23,744 bases of DNA from NCBI GenBank assembly GCA_910585255.1, contig CAJUEI010000031.1, positions 1 to 23,744 on the forward strand, in the 5' to 3' direction. Source of the DNA: an uncultured Lachnospiraceae bacterium. GTDB lineage: Bacteria > Bacillota > Clostridia > Lachnospirales > Lachnospiraceae. Position numbers and translations under genes: made by a program. Every line of letters starts with the position of its first letter. Position 1 is the first letter of the stretch. The notes beneath the pieces are model-generated. The model saw nothing but the letters and a program-made list of their open reading frames with translations. It searched no databases and had not been told where the DNA came from. This document shows, piece by piece, positions 7,845 through 16,444 of this stretch.

Positions 7845-9620
7845 TTATGTATACTTTTTTACCATAAATAATCGCTTAAATATTACATATATTTTCGCAG
7901 ATATAAATGACGAAAAAAATACACATGGAATAATCATAAAATAATATTTACTAAAATCTTGTTGTGTAATAAAATACAGTTCTTTAAATTTTAAATAAAA
8001 ATAAGAATCAAATATATAAGAAAACAAATAAATTTCAAAAGTTAATTTAGCTATTATAGTAAAAAATTTTGAAAAAACTATATTACACTTTTTTATATCA
8101 TATATAAGCAAAAATACTATTACACTTAAACAAAGATTTAAGAAATAACCATACCGATCAATTATAATTGCACTAAATACCCCATTTTCATTATTTTGAC
8201 TAATAAAAATCGTAATAAGATCTTCTAAAAGTAGAATTAAAATAATCCATATTATTCCCTTAATCTTATTTATTTTTGGATTAAATTCTTTTATATATGC
8301 ACCAATAAAATAAAAGGTAATAGGATATATAGCAATCCATTCATTAGACAAAAAACCCTGTACTGGAATAGCAGTCAAAAAACATAAGATTATTATAAAA
8401 TTTAACTTCTCTCTTTTTGTTCTAATATTCTTATATACAAGATTAATAGCTGGTATCAGGAGATATAACCCAACAAACATCGCTACATACCATGCATACC
8501 CATTGAGAGAAAAATTCAAAATTCCTTTTATTGCTTCCTGAATCGTAATTTCTTCCTTCAAGAAACATGTTCTATATAAAAAAGTAATAATAGAAATACC
8601 TATATAAGAAATTAGAATATTACCCCCCACTTGCCAATATTTATAGTTATAAACTTTTTCTTTCTGTAAATAACCTGTAGACAATAAAAAAAGAGGCACA
8701 CAGGTAAAAAAAAGCCACCTAGCTGTTAGTTGTAAATACATTACTTCACCAGCTAAACTTGTAGTATAAAAATTAGTATTTAAAAAGAAATGAACACTTA
8801 TTACAAAAAATATAGCTATTGTTTTTATTATATCTATACCAATATACCGTTTTGTCAAATCATCAGACTTTTTCTCCTTTTTTATATTCTTAGAAAAAAA
8901 TTCCTCTTTAGATAAAATTATTAATAATAAATAAAAAATAATAAAACTTATCCCTACTAATAACACAATACGCTGAAAAAAAGGATACTCTACATAAGTT
9001 ACAGGAACATCTATCTTTAACTCTTCCCCTATGGGATCATACAAATTATATATATTCTTCGTATTATTCGTTGCAATCTCAATTACTCCCGACCACGCAT
9101 GTTTTACAAATTTTAATTGAATTGATCGTACTTTTGAAAAATTCAAAAATAGCTGATTCCTATCCTGTGTATAATCCCCTAATAAAGCTCCATTTTGAAA
9201 TATCCAAGAATTTGCTTCATTTTTATTAACAAAGTAAAGTAAATCTTGACTATTACCATTTATTTTTATGCCAGTCAACCATGCCTCTTTTCCATTTGAT
9301 GCTGGATCATTCTGTTCCAATACAGAGATTATTACATCCGTTGAATGGTAAATCTTCGGCAAAAATTGATTTCTAAATATAAATGCTACAATTATTGCAA
9401 AAAAAAGAATCATTTTTTTATACTTTATATTTTCAAATATAATTTTTTTATTAATAAATCTAAATATTAAAAGAAACATTACAATAAAGTATAATATTAT
9501 AAAACTTTTTTGCAATATAGATAAAAAAGTTATCTGTTCTATTATACATGTTAAAAAATATGCCATAAATACAGATGTAAAAAGAAAATATAAATCTATT
9601 TTTTTAATTTTTCTTACCAT
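7845..9620 (-). CDS. Acyltransferase 3 family membrane protein with an N-terminal ectodomain
   Basis: 591 residues in two parts. The N-terminal part has membrane segments (about 10-30, 36-55, 68-84), then a predicted extracellular domain at about 90-206 with conserved points WLTGIKING, WIFQNGALLGDYTQDRN and FVKHAWSG, then a helix at about 217-236. The C-terminal part (about 258-585) is an acyltransferase 3 (OafA-like) domain of about 10 helices: RYIGIDIIKTIAIFFVISVHFF contains the usual His277, followed by PLFLLSTGYLQ and GYAWYVAMFVGLYLLIP. Such enzymes move acetyl or other acyl groups from the cytosol to extracellular glycans. The ectodomain is clearly related to one in the GT-C protein two genes upstream. 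Ribosome site AAGGAGG. Confidence 0.85.
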   Translation of the reverse strand: MVRKIKKIDLYFLFTSVFMAYFLTCIIEQITFLSILQKSFIILYFIVMFLLIFRFINKKIIFENIKYKKMILFFAIIVAFIFRNQFLPKIYHSTDVIISVLEQNDPASNGKEAWLTGIKINGNSQDLLYFVNKNEANSWIFQNGALLGDYTQDRNQLFLNFSKVRSIQLKFVKHAWSGVIEIATNNTKNIYNLYDPIGEELKIDVPVTYVEYPFFQRIVLLVGISFIIFYLLLIILSKEEFFSKNIKKEKKSDDLTKRYIGIDIIKTIAIFFVISVHFFLNTNFYTTSLAGEVMYLQLTARWLFFTCVPLFLLSTGYLQKEKVYNYKYWQVGGNILISYIGISIITFLYRTCFLKEEITIQEAIKGILNFSLNGYAWYVAMFVGLYLLIPAINLVYKNIRTKREKLNFIIILCFLTAIPVQGFLSNEWIAIYPITFYFIGAYIKEFNPKINKIKGIIWIILILLLEDLITIFISQNNENGVFSAIIIDRYGYFLNLCLSVIVFLLIYDIKKCNIVFSKFFTIIAKLTFEIYLFSYIFDSYFYLKFKELYFITQQDFSKYYFMIIPCVFFSSFISAKIYVIFKRLFMVKKYT

Positions 9621-9706
9621 ATATCATTCCTCCTTTTCCATTTTATATTTTCTACATTTAATTACAAATTTAACCCAAAGTTTCTAAATAAATACTAATA
9701 TTATTT

Positions 9707-10405
9707 TCATATTAATTCTTCCTTATCTCTAAAACATTGAATAAAAATAATAGACATACACATATGTAACATATATTGTATAGAACGTTTTAAATTCAAA
9801 TAACTTTCTCCCGCTTCCCTCTCTTTCATTTCTACTTGTACTTCCTCTACCTTTGCACCACATTTTAATAAATAAGATATAGTATCTGGTTCAGGTCCAT
9901 AATTCATCATACATGCAAATTTTTGAATCATCTTTTTATTAAACAAACGCATGCCAGATGTTGGATCAGCAATCTTTTTTCCTGTAGTAATTTTAATAAT
10001 TAATGAAATTAAATTACTTCCTAACATTCGTAAATTTTTTGGTTTTTTCTCATTTATAAATCTAGAACCAATTACAATATCTGCATGTTTTTTTTCCATC
10101 TCCTTTAACATTTGCTTTATATATTGTGGTTGATGTTGACCATCACCATCAAACTGAATTACATAATCATACTCTTGTTCATATGCATATTTAAATCCGG
10201 CTTGCATTCCCCCTGACAAGCCAAGATTAATTGGAAGATCAAGTAAATTATATCCATTCTTCCTACACAATTGTCCTGTTCTGTCTTTAGAACCATCATT
10301 TATTATAATATAATCATATTGAATATAATTTTGAATTAAATTATTTATTACTTTCTCAATATTTTGTTCCTCATTATATGCTGGAATAATAATTAGTATT
10401 TTCAT
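9707..10405 (-). CDS. Polyprenyl-phosphate glycosyltransferase, GT2 DPM1/GtrB-like (GacI-like)
   Basis: 232 residues: IPAYNEEQNI (7-16), INDGSKDRTG (35-44), the GLSGGMQAGFKYA substrate loop, the metal motif QFDGDGQHQ (84-92) and ADPTSGMRLF (146-155) are the hallmarks of dolichyl/undecaprenyl-phosphate hexosyltransferases. It probably transfers a sugar from a nucleotide donor to undecaprenyl phosphate on the inner membrane face. Unlike GtrB it has no C-terminal pair of membrane helices, so it may need the DUF2304 protein for membrane attachment, as GacI uses GacJ. Its ATG overlaps the stop of the GT-C gene (ATGA), implying coupling; AAAGGA is the ribosome site. Confidence 0.88.
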   Translation of the reverse strand: MKILIIIPAYNEEQNIEKVINNLIQNYIQYDYIIINDGSKDRTGQLCRKNGYNLLDLPINLGLSGGMQAGFKYAYEQEYDYVIQFDGDGQHQPQYIKQMLKEMEKKHADIVIGSRFINEKKPKNLRMLGSNLISLIIKITTGKKIADPTSGMRLFNKKMIQKFACMMNYGPEPDTISYLLKCGAKVEEVQVEMKEREAGESYLNLKRSIQYMLHMCMSIIFIQCFRDKEELI

Positions 10406-12909
10406 TTCTTATTGTCCTTTCGTCTTTCGTTTGCATCTACATATAAAGTATATAATGCAAAATATATTGTAGATAATGGAAAAAACCAATAATATTGATA
10501 TATCTGCCATGATGCTGCTAATGCTAAAGTACATAGTATTGCAAATGCTGGAAGTATTACAATATTTATTTTTCCTCGTTTTTCTATATAATTAATTAAA
10601 ACCAACAATATTCCTAGAGCTAAATAAAATCCATTTCTCCAAAACAATGCATCAAATAATTGATTTTTAATTGAAAAATCTATTCCTATTTTTCCTAAAT
10701 TATTAAATCTTTCTTTATTTTCTCGTCTTATTTTTTCTTCTAATAAAAAATTTGGCATAACTTCATAATCCTTTGTAGGCAGCCAAATCCCAGTAGTATA
10801 TCTTACATTGTACGCACCATGCATTTTATAAGATTCTGTAGGTTGTATTATATTCCATAAAATATCTACTGCATGTAATCTATCCTTTATTACTAATAAA
10901 GGATTCCCCTTTAAAAGAATAAAATATAACTGAAAGGCCTCCTTTTGTGAATAATTTAAAATATTTTTTCTCAATTTTCCCCAGCCAAGCCTGTCACCAT
11001 TATAAGGATTATAGTTTTCTTTCCACTCTTCTACTGAACCAATACGATAAACCAACTCCTGTCCTTCAATCGGAATTTCTTCTTCCGCTAATATATACAT
11101 CCCTGCTGGAGCAAGTAACGGACCTTTTACAGACGAAACTGAACCAGTCCCTTTACTACTCTGTACATTATAATAACTGTATAATGGACCCTCTATTCCA
11201 CTAATTATTAACCATGATAAACCAACTATTAAAATAGGCTTAAATTTTGTAACCTTCTTTGTATAAATTCCCCATACAATCAAAAAAAACCAAATTGTAT
11301 ATGTTCCTAAAAATCCATTATGTCTAACTACATTCAATAAAGCTAATGCTATACTAAATTCTGCAATTCTTGTCCAGGAAAAAAATCTTATTTCATCATT
11401 CAATAATCTAATTAATAAATAAGTATTCCATAAAACAATAAGTGCATACAAAATATTTTTAGAAATTAAACATAACATCATATAATTGTTTGGCATAATA
11501 GCCAACAAAAATGCTATTATATAAATTACTTTTGAACTTAACCCTTTTTGATACAAAAATCCAAATAATGATGTCCAAAGTAATACAAATATTAAAATTT
11601 GTATTACTACAGTAGTATATGGCGTATTCACTATATTGGAACATAAACGCAAAAATAATGTGTGTATAGCTGGATGAGCATTTGATAAGGAAAACACTCC
11701 TAATGCTTGCATCCATTGATCCACTCCATCAGGTGTCATAGAACCTGGATAATATCCTAATGAAATAATAATTAAAGGAACAAACATAAGAAAAAAAGTC
11801 GCCAATTTCAACTTTCTTATCTTATTTTTTGATCTTTCACCTTGTATAATATATATTCTGTCCAATTTTTTTATAAAATAGATAAAATACAATAAAATAG
11901 GATAAAATACAATTACTCCCGTTATAAATACAATTACTCTATTACTATCTATTATTACTTTATCAGTATTGATAAAAAGATAATGACCTATCCATGCAAA
12001 TGTAATATAAATATTACATAACCCAATTAAAATTTTTGATTGTGTTGTAAAATAGGACTGCATTACAGAATTTTCCTTTATTTCTTTATAAAAATAATTT
12101 GCTATAGCTATTAATAACATTATTATAAATATTAAAAAACTATCAAAAAATTCATCTAAATTACTTCGCAGTATTAAAATAAATAATATTTCTCCAAGAA
12201 TTATCCTACCTATATAAGAATATTTATCCTTAAACAAATATACGAGAGATAATACACTAATTAAAATAGTAAAATAGCATCCAATTAAATATAAAATACC
12301 TACTTCTTGCTTAATTCCCTTTATTTCTATTTCTTGTATTTTCCCAATTTCTGAATATAAATCTATTTGATTTATTTCACCATTTTGATATATCTCAGCT
12401 CTTCCAGACCATGTATTATTAATAAACTTTATCTTAACTTTTTTCATATTATCTATTGTAATACAAAAAGAAGTTCTATTTTGTCCATAATTTGCTACGA
12501 TAAATCCGTCTTGTAAATACCATCCTTTTTCTAATTCTATATTTTCTAAATCTAATTCTATGCCATTAATCTCTAATGAAGTAATCCAAACTTCATAGGA
12601 ATTAGATAAAATATTTTTTTGTCCAGTTGCTACAATCTCAACATATCCATCTTCATATTGTTCAATTAATATATCTTTTCCTAAAAATAATATAAAAATA
12701 CTTACCAATCCTAAAAATATAATTGTGGTTTTATTAAAACTACCTTTACTTCTTTTAGAAATCAGAAATTGTACAATTATTGCTATAATAATAAAATAGA
12801 TAAATATGAATACCTGTTGATATATATCTAACGATATTTTACAACTAATAAATTCTGTTAAATATAAACTAATTAAAATACCTATTATTATATTTACTAT
12901 TTTTTTCAT
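10402..12909 (-). CDS. Polytopic GT-C-type membrane glycosyltransferase (DUF6020-like) with ectodomain
   Basis: 835 residues, multi-spanning. Two N-terminal segments (about 4-50, 61-80) are followed by an extracellular domain at about 85-198 (VWITSLEING, WYLQDGFIVANYGQNR, KFINNTWSG), then many helices. The central block PLIIISLGYYPGSMTPDGVDQWMQALG then SNAHPAIHTLFLRL is the signature of DUF6020-type proteins; the acidic TPDGVD loop after a helix is where GT-C enzymes hold their catalytic Asp. Expected role (family inference): use of a polyprenyl-phosphate sugar to glycosylate the polymer outside the membrane, as GacL does. It is followed with ATGA overlap by the GT2 that would make such a donor. 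GAGGT precedes ATG 12909. Sugar unknown. Confidence 0.75.
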   Translation of the reverse strand: MKKIVNIIIGILISLYLTEFISCKISLDIYQQVFIFIYFIIIAIIVQFLISKRSKGSFNKTTIIFLGLVSIFILFLGKDILIEQYEDGYVEIVATGQKNILSNSYEVWITSLEINGIELDLENIELEKGWYLQDGFIVANYGQNRTSFCITIDNMKKVKIKFINNTWSGRAEIYQNGEINQIDLYSEIGKIQEIEIKGIKQEVGILYLIGCYFTILISVLSLVYLFKDKYSYIGRIILGEILFILILRSNLDEFFDSFLIFIIMLLIAIANYFYKEIKENSVMQSYFTTQSKILIGLCNIYITFAWIGHYLFINTDKVIIDSNRVIVFITGVIVFYPILLYFIYFIKKLDRIYIIQGERSKNKIRKLKLATFFLMFVPLIIISLGYYPGSMTPDGVDQWMQALGVFSLSNAHPAIHTLFLRLCSNIVNTPYTTVVIQILIFVLLWTSLFGFLYQKGLSSKVIYIIAFLLAIMPNNYMMLCLISKNILYALIVLWNTYLLIRLLNDEIRFFSWTRIAEFSIALALLNVVRHNGFLGTYTIWFFLIVWGIYTKKVTKFKPILIVGLSWLIISGIEGPLYSYYNVQSSKGTGSVSSVKGPLLAPAGMYILAEEEIPIEGQELVYRIGSVEEWKENYNPYNGDRLGWGKLRKNILNYSQKEAFQLYFILLKGNPLLVIKDRLHAVDILWNIIQPTESYKMHGAYNVRYTTGIWLPTKDYEVMPNFLLEEKIRRENKERFNNLGKIGIDFSIKNQLFDALFWRNGFYLALGILLVLINYIEKRGKINIVILPAFAILCTLALAASWQIYQYYWFFPLSTIYFALYTLYVDANERRKDNKK

Positions 12910-12931
12910 AATATTACCTCATACTTTAACC

Positions 12932-15268
12932 TCAACTATAAATCTCTAATAGTTTATCTTTAATACTTTCATTATTATATTCATATTTTTCTGCATTCCT
13001 CTTAGCCTTTTCTATTTCTTCTTGATGCTCTATCAAATAACATATTTTTTTTGCTATTTCATCTTTATCATTCTTTACTAACCATCCATTTATACCATTT
13101 TCAATTTGTTCACTAATTCCTCCAACATCTGTAGCTAAGACCGGCGTTCCTAAAATTAAAGATTCATATATCGTATTTGGCATTCCTTCATATACAGATA
13201 ATAATGCAAATACTTGAGCCCTTTTTATATAATAATAAGGATTATCCCGTTGCCCCAATAAAATAACTTCTTCATCTAAATTAAGTTTTTTAATTATCCT
13301 CTTCAAATCATCCTTTTCTGGTCCATCTCCTATAATCTCCCATAAAAATTGATAACCCTTTTTTTTCAACTCTGATAAAATAATTATTAATCTATCGTAT
13401 GCTTTTTCTTTGCTTAAACGACCAACTGTTATAAAATGTACAGAAGGACATAGAACTTTTTTGGATTCGGATTTCTCAATAATTTCATTTACAGGCATTA
13501 AATTTTTAGAAACTCTAATTTTTTCTTTTAAACTAGGATATAAGATAGTAATATCTTCTTTTATTTTCTCTGAAAGTACTACTACTTTATTATATTTTAA
13601 ATAAATCTGCTCATCATTTTTTGTAATTTCTTTAGTCCACTCGTTAAATTCTCTCCAACTGCAATAATCTGTATGTATCCATTGTATTTTATTTTTACAA
13701 CTGGACTTTGAAACAACATACCGAAATGCAGATGCTTCTGACATAACTGTTACAACCGAATATTCAGAACATAAATTTGTGATAGACTCTAAAACATATT
13801 CTTCCCAAACTTTTTTATTCTTTTTTATTCTCTGTTCATAACACATCCATAATTTCTTTTTTCTTATATCTAAAGGTAATTTTTTATCCAACAAACAATC
13901 TAATGTTCTTCTCAGGTAAATTTTATTTTTAAAATTACTCATCCATGACATAAAAGATACACCATTTAACTCTGTTCTTAATTTACAATCAGGAATAGTA
14001 TTACTAAATATACTTATCTTTCTTCCTTGATCTTGTAATGCTTGAATCTGTCTAATTGTTGCATTATGTGCTCCAGACTTATAATTAACATCATCAATAA
14101 TATATAAGATATCTTTACTTTTCACACTTTTTTTATGTAAAAAGCAATCAAAAGTTTTTAAGACCTCATTCGTATTATCAAAACCTTGTAAGTTTTTACG
14201 TATTTCTTTTTGAATATTTGGATTACAAATAAAAAATTCAATTTGTTTTGCAATATCTCTATCATTAAATTCTGTCAATAATCCTGTTTTTTCATTTTCA
14301 ATTTGTTCTAATGCACCTGATGTTTTAGTTGCTATTACAGGAACTCCAAGTAATTTTGCTTCTGTAATTACCATAGACCAAGACTCAAAATCAGATAAAA
14401 CTGTAACTGCATTTGCTAACTTCATATATTTATATGGATTTTCTTTCGCTCCCAATAATAAAAAATATTTTTCTAGTTTTTCCTTTTTACATAAAACAGA
14501 AATTTTGTTTACTAGCTCCTTATTAGCTGTTGAACCAATATTAATCCAATAAAAATAAATTCCTTTTTTTCTCAATTCTGCCATTACTCTTACCTGACGC
14601 AAATGATTCTTTTCTTCTCTTATATTTGCACAAGTTACAATAACTGGAATATCTTCTTGTAAGACTAGATCTGTAACAGGTTCACAAAATTTCTGTTTTA
14701 TTGTTTTACTATCTGTAATATTATAAATTATTTCTGACTTATCCTTTATAAAGGGATATTTTCTTAAACTACTTTCAAGTGAATTCTTAGATACAAAAAT
14801 ATATTTATCGATACAATCATCAAAAGAAAAATATGCCTCCGCATCAAAATATTTTGCCATAGAAATATCTGTATGCAGCCATGCTGCTTTTTGTTTAGCA
14901 TTTACATGATATGCAACAAAAGAAGGAATCACCCATTCCCCTATCCAAAAAGCATAATCATATTTTTTTCCCCTTACAAAATCCAATGCCGTAAAATAAT
15001 ATGCTGATTTTTGTTCCGTTGTATATATAAACTTTGCTTTTATTCTATCCATGTAATTAATTTTTTTAAATTCAGCATAAGCATCACAAATCTTTACTTT
15101 CTTATTTACTTGTGGTAACAAAGATACTACTCCCTCTACTTCTATCTGATTTAAAACAAGAAGTTCTACTTCATATTGATCATAATCTAAATAGTTTAGT
15201 AAATTAACTAATGATGTCTCTGCTCCCCCTTTATATAACTGACTTATAGCAAATAGTAATTTTATCAT
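12932..15268 (-). CDS. Fused tandem GT4-GT4 glycosyltransferase
   Basis: 778 residues with two complete GT-B enzymes in tandem. Unit 1 (about 1-375): SQLYKGGAETSLVN at the N-terminus, WLHTDISMAKY, and the donor-site ESWSMVITEAKLLGVPVIA (295-313). Unit 2 (about 384-778): ILYIIDDVNYKSGAHNAT, IQWIHTDYCSW, VGRLSKEKAYDR, GDGPEKDDL and YEGMPNTIYESLILGTPVLATDVGG. Unit 1 matches the protein encoded at 17647-18789, and unit 2 matches that at 16445-17620, in the same order as those two genes are transcribed. This looks like a fused, diverged duplicate of the pair. A bifunctional enzyme adding two sugars, or repeating a disaccharide, is likely; linkages are unknown. Confidence 0.9.
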   Translation of the reverse strand: MIKLLFAISQLYKGGAETSLVNLLNYLDYDQYEVELLVLNQIEVEGVVSLLPQVNKKVKICDAYAEFKKINYMDRIKAKFIYTTEQKSAYYFTALDFVRGKKYDYAFWIGEWVIPSFVAYHVNAKQKAAWLHTDISMAKYFDAEAYFSFDDCIDKYIFVSKNSLESSLRKYPFIKDKSEIIYNITDSKTIKQKFCEPVTDLVLQEDIPVIVTCANIREEKNHLRQVRVMAELRKKGIYFYWINIGSTANKELVNKISVLCKKEKLEKYFLLLGAKENPYKYMKLANAVTVLSDFESWSMVITEAKLLGVPVIATKTSGALEQIENEKTGLLTEFNDRDIAKQIEFFICNPNIQKEIRKNLQGFDNTNEVLKTFDCFLHKKSVKSKDILYIIDDVNYKSGAHNATIRQIQALQDQGRKISIFSNTIPDCKLRTELNGVSFMSWMSNFKNKIYLRRTLDCLLDKKLPLDIRKKKLWMCYEQRIKKNKKVWEEYVLESITNLCSEYSVVTVMSEASAFRYVVSKSSCKNKIQWIHTDYCSWREFNEWTKEITKNDEQIYLKYNKVVVLSEKIKEDITILYPSLKEKIRVSKNLMPVNEIIEKSESKKVLCPSVHFITVGRLSKEKAYDRLIIILSELKKKGYQFLWEIIGDGPEKDDLKRIIKKLNLDEEVILLGQRDNPYYYIKRAQVFALLSVYEGMPNTIYESLILGTPVLATDVGGISEQIENGINGWLVKNDKDEIAKKICYLIEHQEEIEKAKRNAEKYEYNNESIKDKLLEIYS

Positions 15269-15317
15269 TCTTATCCCCCTTTTGTTAATTAAAAGTCAAG
15301 AAATCACACAACCAATA

Positions 15318-16442
15318 TTATCTTCTATTATTTATATTTCTGTCTAACTTTTTAAATATATAAAAATCTGATGCAGATGTCGTTTCTTCCTCACCAATTT
15401 TATATGGATACCGATTTGGTATATATTGATATAATACCCATCCGCTTATCTTTTCCTGAATATAAGAAATAAAATTTCTATGTCTACATTCTGGCCATTT
15501 TGTATATTCCTCATGATTACTACTGTAAATCACAACATATCTTTCCGCTAATAAAAATAAATCTTCCATATAATTATAAAAAACTTGATCCTCTAATAAA
15601 TGAAAAATAACATCCATCGATATTGACATATCATACTTTCGATTGATATATTTTTCTCTTTCTGTTTCTGTACAAAAAAATTGTTTTGTATTATCATTTT
15701 GATAATTTTCCTTATTCTTCTCTACTATTACTTCTGAAACATCTACCCCTGTATAGTTATCATAATGAATAAGAGAAAGTTGGTTTCCATCTCCACATCC
15801 AATCTCTATAACAGAGGTTATTTTTTCTTTTACAATAAATCGATTCACTATTTCTGCTTTAAATTCTGCTAAATGATGATAGGAACCTGTTCCAGAATTG
15901 CCATTCTTTTTATAATGTTCATTCCAAAATTCACCCGATGGTATTCCCAATCCATTTTCTTTCACTTGTTTTTTTTTATAATATTCTATTTCTTCTTTTA
16001 AATTAATACATATTGTATTTATATCTTTATTTCTAATCTCTAATAACCCACATTTCTCTTTTAATCTATTTCTTTCTTCCTGCACCTGACTACATTCTTG
16101 CAATACATGTTCTTTCTCTTCTTCTAACCTATTTCTTTCTTCTTCTATTTGATAATACTGTTGTAATAATTGTTCTTTTTTCTCCTCTAATTGCTCATAT
16201 TTTTCTAACAACTTATTTTTTTCCCTATCTAACCCATTGATATGTTGAATCAGTTCATCTAATATATTTTGAAAACTAATTCTATCCTGTAATTCTTTAA
16301 TTAAACTTATTTGTTCTCGTTCTTTCTCCCCCTGTTCCCTTTCCATCTCAATAATCTTATCTGATAAAACATTTACTTTTCTTTGGTATGCAGAAAATGG
16401 CCATATATGCCCTGCAATAAAATTCTTTATACTATGCCACAT
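15318..16442 (-). CDS. Class I SAM-dependent methyltransferase with long N-terminal coiled coil
   Basis: 374 residues. The first 20 residues (MWHSIKNFIAGHIWPFSAYQ) are aromatic and could be an amphipathic membrane anchor. Residues about 25-160 are a continuous charged coiled coil containing two 21-residue repeats (86-106 and 107-127, each ending EERNRL). The C-terminal half is a Rossmann methyltransferase with motif I VIEIGCGDGNQL (211-222) and an acidic GVDVSE after strand 2. The layout recalls WbdD-type chain terminators, in which a coiled coil sets polymer length, but no kinase domain is present. The frame is open to ATG 16475, but ATG 16442 is preferred: GGAGA lies seven bases before it and it starts just after the previous stop (16445-16447). 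Function by analogy only. Confidence 0.8.
   Translation of the reverse strand: MWHSIKNFIAGHIWPFSAYQRKVNVLSDKIIEMEREQGEKEREQISLIKELQDRISFQNILDELIQHINGLDREKNKLLEKYEQLEEKKEQLLQQYYQIEEERNRLEEEKEHVLQECSQVQEERNRLKEKCGLLEIRNKDINTICINLKEEIEYYKKKQVKENGLGIPSGEFWNEHYKKNGNSGTGSYHHLAEFKAEIVNRFIVKEKITSVIEIGCGDGNQLSLIHYDNYTGVDVSEVIVEKNKENYQNDNTKQFFCTETEREKYINRKYDMSISMDVIFHLLEDQVFYNYMEDLFLLAERYVVIYSSNHEEYTKWPECRHRNFISYIQEKISGWVLYQYIPNRYPYKIGEEETTSASDFYIFKKLDRNINNRR
16003..16191 (-). repeat. 63-bp tandem repeat encoding coiled-coil units
   Basis: CTATTTCTTTCTT occurs at 16066 and again at 16129, exactly 63 bp apart, inside two similar 63-bp units that encode the 21-residue coiled-coil repeats of the methyltransferase. 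63 bp equals three heptads, so gain or loss of units would keep frame and coil register. The edges given are approximate. Confidence 0.65.
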
Positions 16443-16444
16443 TT

